This document shows, in pieces, positions 1-8,586 of a stretch of 64,000 nt of DNA. Within the stretch, counting starts at the first letter, position 1, and each line of letters opens with the position of its first letter. Both the position numbers and the translations under genes were made by a program. Origin of the DNA: Bacillota bacterium (GTDB taxonomy: Bacteria > Bacillota > Clostridia > Lachnospirales > Lachnospiraceae); assembly GCA_023414355.1 (NCBI GenBank), contig JAEZOB010000009.1, positions 434,001 through 498,000 on the forward strand, written 5' to 3'. The notes beneath the pieces were generated by a model. It worked only from the letters and a program-made list of their open reading frames with translations. It did not search any database and was not told the origin of the DNA.

Positions 1-420
1 AAGCTTGAAGAGCTAGTGACTCTGCTTCATCTGGAACAGTTAATCAGAACCCCTGCCAGACAATTATCGCTGGGACAGAGGATGCGATGCGAGCTGGCAG
101 CTTCCTTACTGCACAGTCCAAAGATATTATTTCTGGATGAGCCGACCATAGGCCTGGATGCCGTATCGAAGCTTGCTGTCAGGGATTTTATTCTTGAACT
201 GAATCGAACGCATAAGACCACCGTCATATTAACGACCCATGATATGCAGGACATCGAGACGTTGACGAATCGAATACTTCTGATTGGAAAGGGTAAGATA
301 TTGCTGGACGGTTCGCTGGAGGATATTCGAAAGCAAGTCGATGTGACAGATGGTTCAGAGGACATTCCCTCAATCGATGAGGTCGTAGCAAGGCTGTATC
401 GGCAATACCAGATACTATAA
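1..420 (+). CDS. ABC-2 type transporter ATP-binding protein, 5'-truncated
   Basis: C-terminal 139 codons of an ABC ATPase; the reading frame is open from base 1, so the Walker A half lies outside the window. Visible are the signature motif (LSLGQRMR), Walker B (ILFLDEPTIGLD) and the H-loop (TTHD), in correct order and spacing. It energises a membrane transporter. Two ABC-2-like permeases follow on the same strand, which matches the three-gene COG4586/COG4587/COG3694 exporter layout known from Firmicutes (family knowledge). The substrate cannot be told from the sequence. The GTG at 16 is internal, not a start. Confidence 0.93.
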   Translation, partial: KLEELVTLLHLEQLIRTPARQLSLGQRMRCELAASLLHSPKILFLDEPTIGLDAVSKLAVRDFILELNRTHKTTVILTTHDMQDIETLTNRILLIGKGKILLDGSLEDIRKQVDVTDGSEDIPSIDEVVARLYRQYQIL

Positions 421-496
421 TGATTAGGATACCCACTCTTTCTCGAAAGAGAGGGAAATTTGTGCGTCCAATTTTAGGTTAAGGAGATGAACTTTG

Positions 497-1309
497 ATGT
501 TAAAGTTAAGAAAATACAATTCTTTCTTCCGTATGCGTTTTATCGCTGGGCTACAATATCGGGCTGCAGCGCTGTCGGGAATATCTACCCAGTTTGCCTG
601 GGGTGGGATGGCAATCTTAGCATATAAAACCTTTTATGAAACGAATAGGGCTGCCTTCCCGATGAGCTTTCAAGCCTTGGCCTCCTATATATGGCTGCAG
701 CAGGCGTTTCTTGCATTCTTCACTATTTGGCTTTTTGAAAATGAAATCTTTCAGACAATCAAAGATGGTGGAATTGCCTATGAGCTTTGCAGGCCGATTG
801 ACATCTATACGATGTGGTTTTTCAGAAGTATGGCCAACAGAATGTCTAAAGCGATACTGCGATGTATGCCTATCTTAATCTTTGCGGGACTTTTGCCTGC
901 GCCCTATGGTATAGGGCTACCTGCTGATTTACAAGCATTTCTGGCATTTTTGGTTACCTCAATTCTAGGTTTTATCGTAGTAATAGCTTTTTGCATGCTG
1001 GTCTATATCGCAACATTTTTTACTTATTCAGCGATCGGTGTCAGGATGGTGGCGGTATCTGTCGCAGAGTTTTTCTCCGGTGCAATCATACCGCTTCCTT
1101 TTCTGCCGGATAGGATCAGACGGGCTGTGGAGCTGCTTCCCTTTGCTGCTATGCAAAATGTGCCCCTTAGGGCATATTCCGGAGATCTCTCAGGTATGGA
1201 TCTGCTTATAAAGGCAGGGCTTCAATTGTTCTGGGCAGTCGTTCTGATCTGGATCGGGAGAAGGATTGTTGCTTTGGCTGGCCGCAGGATTGTTGTACAG
1301 GGCGGCTAA
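497..1309 (+). CDS. ABC-2 family transporter permease
   Basis: A 270-aa integral membrane protein with about six hydrophobic segments and no soluble domain, typical of ABC-2 (DUF990-like) permeases. It lies 76 bp after the ATPase, and a second permease of similar size follows, so the pair probably forms a heterodimeric channel driven by the upstream ATPase. ATG at 497 is preceded by AAGGAG (481-486); an adjacent in-frame TTG at 494 is a possible alternative start. The polar stretch around residues 25-45 and the FLPDRIRR segment before the last membrane helices are usual for this family. Substrate unknown. Confidence 0.85.
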   Translation: MLKLRKYNSFFRMRFIAGLQYRAAALSGISTQFAWGGMAILAYKTFYETNRAAFPMSFQALASYIWLQQAFLAFFTIWLFENEIFQTIKDGGIAYELCRPIDIYTMWFFRSMANRMSKAILRCMPILIFAGLLPAPYGIGLPADLQAFLAFLVTSILGFIVVIAFCMLVYIATFFTYSAIGVRMVAVSVAEFFSGAIIPLPFLPDRIRRAVELLPFAAMQNVPLRAYSGDLSGMDLLIKAGLQLFWAVVLIWIGRRIVALAGRRIVVQGG

Positions 1310-1396
1310 TAGGATGATCGGCAGGATGAGGTATCCTGTCAGTTGAGGAAATGCTTGAATACATCAGGAACACAGTTTCTTAATAGATTGGATTAA

Positions 1397-1481
1397 TGTG
1401 AAGGTAAAGCACCTTCACACCAGAAGAACCCCAGAATAGAATTCAAACGAATTCAAGAATTCGTTGTGGAAATTCATTCTG
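1397..1481 (+). other. Two stem-loops between the permease genes
   Basis: The 224-bp gap between the permease genes holds a perfect 9-bp stem with 5-nt loop (1397-1405/1411-1419) and then a longer imperfect palindrome (1432-1481). The latter has an inner perfect 9-bp stem (1446-1454/1457-1465) around EcoRI-like GAATTC repeats and outer pairs 1432-1443/1471-1481 with one bulge. No T-run follows either, so they are not ordinary terminators. They may set the ratio of the two permease messages by RNA processing (inference). Confidence 0.5.
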
Positions 1482-1533
1482 AGTTTCATCTTCACGATTT
1501 GTGATGCCGCTGAAGCGGCAGATGGAGGCTGCT

Positions 1534-2310
1534 ATGAGATTATATCTAAAATTTTTGGGGATTCACCTGAAATCGGAGATGCAGTATAAGATGTCCTTCC
1601 TGTTAACTGCGATTGGCCAGTTTCTTGTTTCCTTTAATGCTTTTTTAGGAATATTATTTATGTTTAATCGATTTTATGAGGTCAAAGGTTATCGGCTTTC
1701 CGAGGTCCTTTTGTGCTATTCCATCGTTTTACTCAGCTTCTCCATTGCGGAGATGTTTTTCCGGGGCTTCGACCTTTTTTCAACAACGATAAGCAATGGA
1801 GAATTTGATAGAATTCTGCTTCGCCCCAGGAATGTCATCCTTCTTGTGGCAGCTCAGAAGATGGAGTTTACCCGTATTGGCAGAATGCTTCAGGCAGTTG
1901 TTATGCTTGCTTATGGAATAGCTGCCTCACGGCTACCCTGGGACTTACCTAAGGTAATCACGCTTCTTCTGATGATCGCAGGCGGAAGTGTGATCTTTGG
2001 TGGCGTCTTCATCATCTATGCAGGGATCTGTTTCTTTACAATTGAAGGTCTGGAGTTTATGAACATCCTGACGGACGGTGCGAGAGAGCATGGTAAATAT
2101 CCACTTGATATCTATGGAAAGAGTGTACTTCGGTTCTGTACCTTTCTGGTGCCGTATGCCCTGTTTCAGTACTATCCGTTCCTTTACCTGATCGGAAGGG
2201 TAACGGACTGGTACTATATGCTGCTTCCGGTCATTGGTTGTCTTTTTGTGGTTCCCTGCTTACTATTTTGGCGCTTTGGGGTTAGGCATTATCAGTCCAT
2301 TGGATCATAA
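1534..2310 (+). CDS. ABC-2 family transporter permease
   Basis: A 258-aa polytopic membrane protein, second permease of the exporter. About six hydrophobic stretches are visible, with a conserved-looking GEFDRILLRP segment in the cytoplasmic loop after the second or third helix; GxxDxxLxRP is common in this ABC-2 subfamily. The frame is open from a GTG at 1501, but ATG 1534 has a good GGAGG (1524-1528) five bases upstream, so the shorter start is chosen. No terminator is evident directly after the stop. It works with the preceding permease and the ATPase; substrate unknown. Confidence 0.85.
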   Translation: MRLYLKFLGIHLKSEMQYKMSFLLTAIGQFLVSFNAFLGILFMFNRFYEVKGYRLSEVLLCYSIVLLSFSIAEMFFRGFDLFSTTISNGEFDRILLRPRNVILLVAAQKMEFTRIGRMLQAVVMLAYGIAASRLPWDLPKVITLLLMIAGGSVIFGGVFIIYAGICFFTIEGLEFMNILTDGAREHGKYPLDIYGKSVLRFCTFLVPYALFQYYPFLYLIGRVTDWYYMLLPVIGCLFVVPCLLFWRFGVRHYQSIGS

Positions 2311-2445
2311 GAATATGAGAGCTGAGGGAGTCCGGCAGGCAAAAAAAATAGCCGCCGGAACTTCCGACAGCGTCAAAGGTATTTTTAGGTACACTTCATT
2401 TTGCATCATAACACATTTGAAATAAAAAGTCTAGTAATATTTTAT

Positions 2446-2484
2446 ATTCCTAGTAAAATTTGATTAATAAGTTTTACTAGGAAT
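2446..2484. promoter_or_regulatory. 13-bp perfect inverted repeat upstream of the HelD-like gene
   Basis: Arms 2446-2458 and 2472-2484 are perfectly complementary with a 13-nt loop. The core TAGTAAAA/TTTTACTA recurs in weaker form at about 2430 and 2506-2516, giving a cluster of AGTAAAA/TTTTACT sites in an AT-rich stretch that ends 60 bp before the ribosome binding site of the downstream helicase. This looks more like an operator cluster than a terminator, because no T-run follows. The binding factor is unknown. Confidence 0.5.
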
Positions 2485-2577
2485 TATCTATGTAGAATTT
2501 ATTATGTAAGTTTTACTTAATAATACCCCAGTAAGATGGAATAGGAACAGAGAAATAATAAACAATAGGAGGCTGTC

Positions 2578-4767
2578 ATGCAGGAAACACAGAATATGCC
2601 GGTAACAGAAGAGCAAAGCGGCTTGGAACGAAGCTTGGAAGAAAAGCATTTGGAACAGTGCATCGCAGTAATTGATGGTAACATCGAAGAGTATATGCGG
2701 CAATTTCAGGAGATTAGTGCGGAGACAAAGGAACTCTATGATAATTACCGCTCCGATAATCCTGAGCTGCACAATGATCTGGTCATCGGACTGGATATGA
2801 AGTCACAAATCGAGCGGACACTGAATAAGAATCTGCTTGCAAGGCGAAAACCCTACTTCGGTCGAATTGATTATCAGGAGGTCGATGACCATACAAGCTA
2901 TTCACTATATCTTGGGAAAAACGGAATTCGTAAGAATATCACGGAGAACATAATTATCGACTGGAGGGCACCAATTTCCAGCGTATATTACGACAGTGAC
3001 ATCGGAAGAAGCTCCTATCCGACACCAGTGGGGGATCGTATAGAAATCGAGCTTTCCCTTAAGCGTACCTATGAGATTGATAACAGTAAACTGGTTGAAT
3101 TCTACGATTCGGATGTTGTAGCCAATGATGAATTCCTGACGAAGTACTTAAGTAAGAACAAAGAGGTAGTGCTTGGTGAGATTATCGCTACCATCCAGAA
3201 GGAGCAGAATGAAATTATCAGGGACAGTCCCTGGCACAGTGTTATTGTACAGGGGGTGGCGGGCAGCGGCAAGACTACGGTAGCAATGCATCGTATCTCG
3301 TATATCCTGTATAACTACAAAGAGAAGTTCAGACCGGATGAATTCTTCATCATCGGCAGTAATAAGATGCTCTTGAATTATATTACAGGAGTACTGCCGA
3401 ATCTGGACGTCTATAACGTAAACCAAATGACGATGGAAGAATTCCTGCTTTTGCTTCTGGATAAAGATTTTAACTGGAAGAAGGGAAAATACCGGCTTGC
3501 CAACAGCTTTCTGAAGCTGGAAACAGAGAAAACCACACAAGATTACTCATTGCTTAAGCAGTTTAAGGGTTCCATACATTTCATCAAGGCTTTGATGGAA
3601 TTCATGGAGCAGTATGAGCTTACCGCAGTAACCTCGGATTCTGTGGAATACGATAACAAAGTTTTATATTCGAAGGAGGAAATCCTCTACTTTATGAATT
3701 TCTTCTCCGAGCTGCCGCTGCAGGAGAAGATTGACCTGCTGAATAAGCGCCTGACTTATAAAGTTGCTTCTGTCAATGAGGAGAACGACAAACGTAGAGA
3801 AGAGATCCGGACTGAGGTGAATAAGTATAAAAACTATTTTGGTAACAGAAATAAGAAATACAATTTAATGGAGATTTATCAGGAGTTTCTGGAGGATTTA
3901 AGGCTGAATTCAAAAGCCTACACTATGAAAGAAATCAACATTCCGGAGGAAAGTGTCCTTAGTCTGATCCTGTCGGAGTTGTCACAAAAACAGCTGGATA
4001 TCTATGATCTTGGTATGCTGAATTATATCAAACGCCGTATCAGAATGACAAAGGATTATGAATATGTCAGCCATATCGTGATTGATGAGGCACAGGATTT
4101 TGGTGTCATGCTGTTTATGATCTTTCGACAGCTCTTCAAGAATTGTACGTATACCATCATGGGAGATATCTCACAGAATATTTATTACGATACCGGTATG
4201 AATGATTGGGAGATTTTGAAGCAGGAGGTATTTACTCCGGAGAAGGATCGTTTCTATGTCCTGGCGAAGAGCTATCGGAATACTGTGGAGATCTCGGAAT
4301 TCGCCAGCCGTGTACTGAAAAAATGTTCCTTTCAGACCTATGAAATAGAGCCAATCATTCGCCATGGCAAGGATGTTACACTGACAAGGGTCGGAAATGA
4401 ACGACAGATGACTGCTAAGACGGTTGAGCTGATCCATTCCATTCGAGAGAACGGCTATGATACGGTTGCGATCATCTGTAGAACCATAGAAGAAACAGTA
4501 AAGGTAAAAGAGCTTTTGAAGTCCCATGTAGAATTGGAGCATCTGGAAGGGGAGATTGAGGAGATGTCCTTCACCAGTGGTAATATGGTCCTTCCCATCC
4601 ATATGACCAAGGGTCTGGAATTCGATGCGGTCATTCTATGGAACCCGGACGAACGAAGCTACCGGACCAACGATGAGGATGCTAAGCTGATGTACGTGGC
4701 AATTACACGTGCGATGCACGAGCTTCATATTGTCTATCAGAATGAGATATCAGGGCTATTGACGTAG
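2578..4767 (+). CDS. HelD-like superfamily 1 helicase/ATPase (RNA polymerase recycling type)
   Basis: A 729-aa UvrD/Rep-like ATPase. An N-terminal coiled-coil-like region (roughly residues 10-65) precedes domain 1A. Walker A (GVAGSGKTT, K232), Walker B (VIDEAQDFG, D503-Q506), an SYRNT motif (about 565) and the C-terminal VAITRAMHELHIVY motif VI are present. The coiled-coil N-terminus, length and IIATIQKEQNEIIRD Q-like motif resemble HelD, which frees stalled RNA polymerase from DNA in Firmicutes (family knowledge); a role in DNA repair is the alternative. ATG 2578 follows AGGAGG with 5-nt spacing. It is monocistronic and preceded by the inverted-repeat cluster at 2446-2484, suggesting its own regulation. 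Confidence 0.87.
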   Translation: MQETQNMPVTEEQSGLERSLEEKHLEQCIAVIDGNIEEYMRQFQEISAETKELYDNYRSDNPELHNDLVIGLDMKSQIERTLNKNLLARRKPYFGRIDYQEVDDHTSYSLYLGKNGIRKNITENIIIDWRAPISSVYYDSDIGRSSYPTPVGDRIEIELSLKRTYEIDNSKLVEFYDSDVVANDEFLTKYLSKNKEVVLGEIIATIQKEQNEIIRDSPWHSVIVQGVAGSGKTTVAMHRISYILYNYKEKFRPDEFFIIGSNKMLLNYITGVLPNLDVYNVNQMTMEEFLLLLLDKDFNWKKGKYRLANSFLKLETEKTTQDYSLLKQFKGSIHFIKALMEFMEQYELTAVTSDSVEYDNKVLYSKEEILYFMNFFSELPLQEKIDLLNKRLTYKVASVNEENDKRREEIRTEVNKYKNYFGNRNKKYNLMEIYQEFLEDLRLNSKAYTMKEINIPEESVLSLILSELSQKQLDIYDLGMLNYIKRRIRMTKDYEYVSHIVIDEAQDFGVMLFMIFRQLFKNCTYTIMGDISQNIYYDTGMNDWEILKQEVFTPEKDRFYVLAKSYRNTVEISEFASRVLKKCSFQTYEIEPIIRHGKDVTLTRVGNERQMTAKTVELIHSIRENGYDTVAIICRTIEETVKVKELLKSHVELEHLEGEIEEMSFTSGNMVLPIHMTKGLEFDAVILWNPDERSYRTNDEDAKLMYVAITRAMHELHIVYQNEISGLLT

Positions 4768-5068
4768 CGTGTCAAACGGGATTTATCCAATCAGGATAGA
4801 ATCCGGATCTCTCCTATATAGACTTTTTCAGTAGAAATAGCAATCCTGTCTCCAATCATCACCATCAGCTGCAATGCTAATATTACATTTATACATGAAT
4901 AATTACGATTCGTGCGCTAGAAGATACATTTCATGCGATAAACGGTTTTTTAGTGCAGAATTTGATATCATTATGAAGAGCGATAGAACAAAGATGGTAA
5001 GACGTAGGAGACTGGCGGCTACATTGGCGGAGGAATGAGCTGATAATTTTAAAAATATGGAGGGAATG

Positions 5069-5266
5069 ATGGAAATCGAAAAGGAAAGCAATTTGACGAT
5101 GCAGGGCCTTAAGGTTCCTAATGCATCGGAGCAATTTATCAATTTTGATGTAGTGGAAATACGAGCGGTGCATGCAACCATGTCCTCCCCTGTTGATGCA
5201 ATAGAGGATATTATGAAATACAAGGGGGCAGATGGAATAGGATATCCTTTCACAGCAGGAGTTTGA
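5069..5266 (+). CDS. Hypothetical small protein, 65 aa
   Basis: A 65-codon frame with a well-placed GGAGG (5059-5063) five bases before ATG 5069; in-frame ATGs at 5057 and 5066 lie on or too near that site. The product is soluble, slightly acidic and begins MEIEKES; it carries the segments FINFDVVEIR and SSPVDAIEDIMKYKG. I do not recognise the family. A hairpin follows at 5305-5346. The 300 bp upstream (4768-5068) show no other gene. Coding is inferred from the RBS and from amino-acid composition, so confidence is moderate. Confidence 0.55.
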   Translation: MEIEKESNLTMQGLKVPNASEQFINFDVVEIRAVHATMSSPVDAIEDIMKYKGADGIGYPFTAGV

Positions 5267-5304
5267 AGTAAAGAAAAAAGAATTGTTGGCTATATAAGAG
5301 GAAG

Positions 5305-5346
5305 CAGCAAAAGCCGCACAAGGGTATTTCTGTGTGGCTTTTGCTG
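5305..5346 (+). terminator. Stem-loop after the 65-aa ORF, likely terminator
   Basis: A 16-bp stem (5305-5320/5331-5346) with one G-U pair and a 10-nt loop; the 3' arm includes CTTTTGC but there is no long T-run after it. It sits 38 bp after the stop at 5266 and before the tRNA promoter. Confidence 0.55.
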
Positions 5347-5438
5347 AACTCAGCTTGCACATTTATATAAAAGGAAGATATCCCAACACTAAGTGTGCGA
5401 ATTTTTTATATAATTAGATGAATTTAAAGAAGGAGCTC

Positions 5439-5467
5439 TTGACAAAGCGCGCTCGAATGAATATAAT
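5439..5467 (+). promoter_or_regulatory. Consensus sigma-A promoter for the tRNA pair
   Basis: TTGACA (5439-5444) and TATAAT (5462-5467) match consensus fully with a 17-bp spacer. The predicted start falls about 10 bp before the tRNA-Val 5' end, as expected for a strong stable-RNA promoter. Confidence 0.9.
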
Positions 5468-5483
5468 AAAAAAGTACTTTGAT

Positions 5484-5556
5484 GGGATCTTAGCTCAGCT
5501 GGGAGAGCATCTGCCTTACAAGCAGAGGGTCATAGGTTCGAGCCCTATAGGTCCCA
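5484..5556 (+). tRNA. tRNA-Val (anticodon TAC)
   Basis: Full cloverleaf by hand: acceptor 5484-5490/5549-5555 (one T-G pair), D stem GCTC/GAGC, anticodon stem TCTGC/GCAGA with loop CTTACAA (anticodon TAC), T stem ATAGG/CCTAT with loop TTCGAGC. Discriminator base is A5556. The CCA end is not encoded. Co-transcribed with the tRNA-Met 30 bp downstream. Confidence 0.96.
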
Positions 5557-5586
5557 TTTTTATGCGAAAGATAAATTGATTATTAT

Positions 5587-5660
5587 GGCGAAGTAGCTCA
5601 GTTGGCGAGAGCACGCGGTTCATACCCGCGGTGTCGGCGGTTCAAATCCGTCCTTCGCTA
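5587..5660 (+). tRNA. tRNA-Met (anticodon CAT, elongator type)
   Basis: Cloverleaf: acceptor 5587-5593/5653-5659, with the first pair G-T as in other Firmicute elongator Met tRNAs, D stem GCTC/GAGC, anticodon stem CGCGG/CCGCG with loop TTCATAC (anticodon CAT), T stem GGCGG/CCGTC with loop TTCAAAT. CCA is not encoded. A CAT anticodon could also mean lysidine-modified Ile2, but the overall sequence resembles elongator Met. Confidence 0.93.
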
Positions 5661-5667
5661 CTAAAAT

Positions 5668-5706
5668 GTGTTGCAATATCCGATTAGGGTAGGCAGCACT
5701 TTTTTA
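5668..5706 (+). terminator. Rho-independent terminator after the tRNAs
   Basis: GTGTTGC (5668-5674) pairs with GCAGCAC (5693-5699) with one G-U pair, followed directly by a run of six T. It ends the tRNA-Val/tRNA-Met transcript. Confidence 0.75.
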
Positions 5707-5852
5707 TTTATGATTATGAGTCCTTTGAGAGATATAGGCTTTGAGAGAAATATGATTGTAATCACATTCTCTAAGCATGGAGCATGCTAAACTAAAATAG
5801 ATTATATACATGCAGTCAGGATACAATCCGGATAAATGAAAGGATATACAGG

Positions 5853-6632
5853 ATGAGCAACTATTCAGGACCTAAGGCACTTACAGAATATATCTTATAC
5901 CAGAGCAGGCACAAAGCGAATAAAACCTTTCCAATCCTGCTGGTTCAGGGAATTTTAGCAGGGGTATACATATCGATCGGAGCAATCGGCTATTTGAAAC
6001 TGGCAGCGGGAGTAAGTGTGCCGGGCTTGGGGAGCTTTTTAGGGGCCGCAGTCTTTCCAATCGGGATTATTGCGGTACTTTTCATGCAGGCGGAGCTCTT
6101 TACCAGCGATACGATGGTGATGCTTGCTGTTTATTCAGGACATACTAAAGTAAGAAAGATTTTTAAGATATTATTCCTGATTCTGATTGCGAATCTGATC
6201 GGAGCAATCTTTGTTGCTCTTTTATCAAAATACGCCGGTGTCTTTGATGAAAAGGCAATTGCCTTAATTACAGAAAAAGCGCTTCATAAGGTTCAGATGC
6301 CCTTCGGAAAGCTGCTGGCGAGCAGCATTCTGTGTAATGTCATTGTCTGTACCGGTGTCTGTCTTGCCTATAGCTGTAAGGAGGAGATCAGTAAGATCGC
6401 CTTGGTATGGCTTTCCATTACTGTTTTCGTACTCAGTCAGACCGAGCACGTGGTTGCCAATATGTATTACCTTTTTATCGCGTATTTTAGCGGCTCAGAG
6501 ATCACGCTAACCGGGATATTATATAATCTTTCAGTCGCTGCCCTCGGTAATTTTATCGGTGGGGGAGTTCTGGTCTCTGGTGCGAATTATCTACTGGCAT
6601 TCCGCGATATTGAAAGAAATCCGGGAAACTAA
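5853..6632 (+). CDS. Formate/nitrite transporter (FNT) family channel
   Basis: A 259-aa membrane protein with six hydrophobic segments and the FNT hallmarks: AELFTSD in the second-helix loop, SSILCNVIVC, EHVVANMYYL carrying the central pore histidine (H199) and ALGNFIGGG near the C-terminus. FNT proteins form pentameric channels for small monovalent anions such as formate, nitrite or hydrosulfide (family knowledge). Formate is the natural guess for an anaerobic fermenter, but no formate-metabolising gene is adjacent to support it. ATG 5853 has AAAGGA upstream. The gene stands alone between the tRNA terminator and the ASKHA gene. Confidence 0.9.
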   Translation: MSNYSGPKALTEYILYQSRHKANKTFPILLVQGILAGVYISIGAIGYLKLAAGVSVPGLGSFLGAAVFPIGIIAVLFMQAELFTSDTMVMLAVYSGHTKVRKIFKILFLILIANLIGAIFVALLSKYAGVFDEKAIALITEKALHKVQMPFGKLLASSILCNVIVCTGVCLAYSCKEEISKIALVWLSITVFVLSQTEHVVANMYYLFIAYFSGSEITLTGILYNLSVAALGNFIGGGVLVSGANYLLAFRDIERNPGN

Positions 6633-6847
6633 CTGCAGGAAGCTAATCTGAAGAGCTTAAACTGAAGAAACGAATATCAAGGAGCTAATATTCAGAGGCT
6701 TTATTTTTGATAGACTATTTTTGATAGATATACTATAATTCTGTTAACTAATAAAGAAACACATCATTCAATACATAGTAATATATGTAGTATATTATAA
6801 TCACGATACATCAAGTGTGAATCATACTGAGCGGGGTGGCTTACAAT

Positions 6848-8488
6848 ATGAAGCAGAACTATCGGGTGACCGTCAGATTGGAGAACGGAGATTCCCTTTC
6901 CATGGAAGGAGAAGCTCAGGAAACCCTCCTAGAGACCTTCTTGAGGCAGGGGCTTCTTTATCGTGCTGACTGCGGAGGAAGAGGAACCTGTGGAAAATGC
7001 AAGATTAAAGTAATGGATGGATTTCTGAAGCCTTCAATCCAGGATGAAAAGATATTTACGCAGGAGGAAGTAAAGGCTGGCTACCATCTTTCCTGCAAAG
7101 CCATTCCGGAAGGAAATATTACCGTGCAACTTTGTAATCCGGTAGAATGGGAAATGGAAGCCGTCACTGAGAATCGAATTGGAGATGACAGCATCTTCAA
7201 AACACGAAGTAACTTCTCAGAATATATCATTGCGATTGATCTGGGTACTACGACAATAGCGATTCGGTTAACCGAAGTCAAAACCGGAGCGGCACTTGCT
7301 ACGCATACCCTTGTCAATCCACAGAGAGCTTACGGGGCTGATGTTATTTCCAGAATCAAAGCCTCGATGGAAGGCAAACGGGAAGAACTCCAGGTTCTGA
7401 TACAGAAGGCTCTTCTCGCGGGAATTCAGGAAGTAATCGCTAAGTCAGGGGTTCAACCAGAGACAGTGATACAGCTTGCCATAGCCGGGAATACCACGAT
7501 GATCCATTTGCTGCTAGGATATCCCTGTGAGACTTTAGGAGTCTATCCTTTCACACCGGTGAATAAGAATACACATAGGTTGAGTTTTGGAGAATTATTT
7601 ACAGATAAAAGCACCGGAGTCATTGAGAGAGATGGCAGTAATGTGAGTGACAAAGCTAGCAGCAGAGAATTGCTACAAAGCCTGAGAACAGTACCAATGG
7701 TGATACTGCCCGGAATTTCTGCCTTTGTCGGCGGAGATATCGTCGGTGGGCTGGCTGTTTGTGGATTTCATAGCTCCGAAAGCATCAGCTTGTTGATAGA
7801 TTTCGGCACAAATGGGGAGTTGGCACTCGGTAATAGGAATAAGATTCTTGTCGCTTCTACTGCTGCGGGACCGGCTTTCGAGGGTGGCAACATCTCCTGC
7901 GGAACAGGAAGTATTCCGGGTGCAATCAGCCATGTGGCAATCCAGGAGAATAACCTACGATACGAGACGATTGCTTCTAAGAAACCTCAGGGTATCTGTG
8001 GCACCGGTGTAATTGAGCTGGTAGCAGAACTTTATCGAAACGGGCTAATCGATGAGACAGGTCTGCTATGCGATCAATATTTTTCTGATGGATACCCCAT
8101 AGAATATGGAGGAACAACCGCGTTCACCTTTTTGCAGAAGGATATTCGGGAATTGCAGCTGGCTAAGGCTGCCATCCGCGCCGGTATAGAGGTACTTCTG
8201 AAAAACTATGGTATCACTTATACACAGGTGAACAAGGTCTACCTTGCCGGTGGATTCGGCTTTTATCTGGATACAGAGAAGGCTGTCAGAATCGGTCTTA
8301 TCCCGGAGGAATGGAAGGACAGGATAATCACAATCGGGAACAGTTCTCTGGCGGGGGCGGAGCAGATAGCCCGAAGCTCGGAGTATCTTGTTATTCAGGA
8401 AGGACTGGTACAGAAAGCACAAGAGGTGGCTCTTTCTCTGGACCCGAATTTTAATGAATTATACCTGCAGTATATGTCATTTAATTAG
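6848..8488 (+). CDS. [2Fe-2S]/ASKHA-domain corrinoid-activation-like protein
   Basis: 546 aa. The N-terminus is a plant-type ferredoxin domain with C42, C48, C51 (CGGRGTCGKC) and C83. After a linker an actin-like ASKHA ATPase domain begins (IIAIDLGTTTIAI, about residue 127; later AGNTTMIH, LLIDFGTNGELAL, GGNISCGTGSIPGAI and VYLAGGFG). This is the RACo/DUF4445 architecture, ATP-driven reductive activators that return Co(II) corrinoids to Co(I) (family knowledge). A MetH lacking its own reactivation domain lies at 53145-55664 and is a candidate client (inference). ATG 6848 has GGGGTGG 8 bp upstream; a GTG at 6836 falls inside that SD. The RNase-like alternative start is not supported. Confidence 0.88.
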   Translation: MKQNYRVTVRLENGDSLSMEGEAQETLLETFLRQGLLYRADCGGRGTCGKCKIKVMDGFLKPSIQDEKIFTQEEVKAGYHLSCKAIPEGNITVQLCNPVEWEMEAVTENRIGDDSIFKTRSNFSEYIIAIDLGTTTIAIRLTEVKTGAALATHTLVNPQRAYGADVISRIKASMEGKREELQVLIQKALLAGIQEVIAKSGVQPETVIQLAIAGNTTMIHLLLGYPCETLGVYPFTPVNKNTHRLSFGELFTDKSTGVIERDGSNVSDKASSRELLQSLRTVPMVILPGISAFVGGDIVGGLAVCGFHSSESISLLIDFGTNGELALGNRNKILVASTAAGPAFEGGNISCGTGSIPGAISHVAIQENNLRYETIASKKPQGICGTGVIELVAELYRNGLIDETGLLCDQYFSDGYPIEYGGTTAFTFLQKDIRELQLAKAAIRAGIEVLLKNYGITYTQVNKVYLAGGFGFYLDTEKAVRIGLIPEEWKDRIITIGNSSLAGAEQIARSSEYLVIQEGLVQKAQEVALSLDPNFNELYLQYMSFN

Positions 8489-8586
8489 TTTATTGGCTTT
8501 AATGAAAATACTAAATTTCACCTGAAAGAGAAGTAGCTTTCAGTCGTTGTTTTATGCTGCTGTAAGGCGGCGGAATGGAGGTAAGG

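Noticed and set aside
4780..4830. Imperfect GGGATT/AATCC dyad after the HelD-like gene considered as terminator
   Set aside because: Pairing is interrupted and no T-run follows; not strong enough to list.
6672..6710. GAATAT/ATATTC hairpin after the FNT gene considered as terminator
   Set aside because: Only six AT-rich pairs, with the T-rich stretch ten bases further on; too weak.
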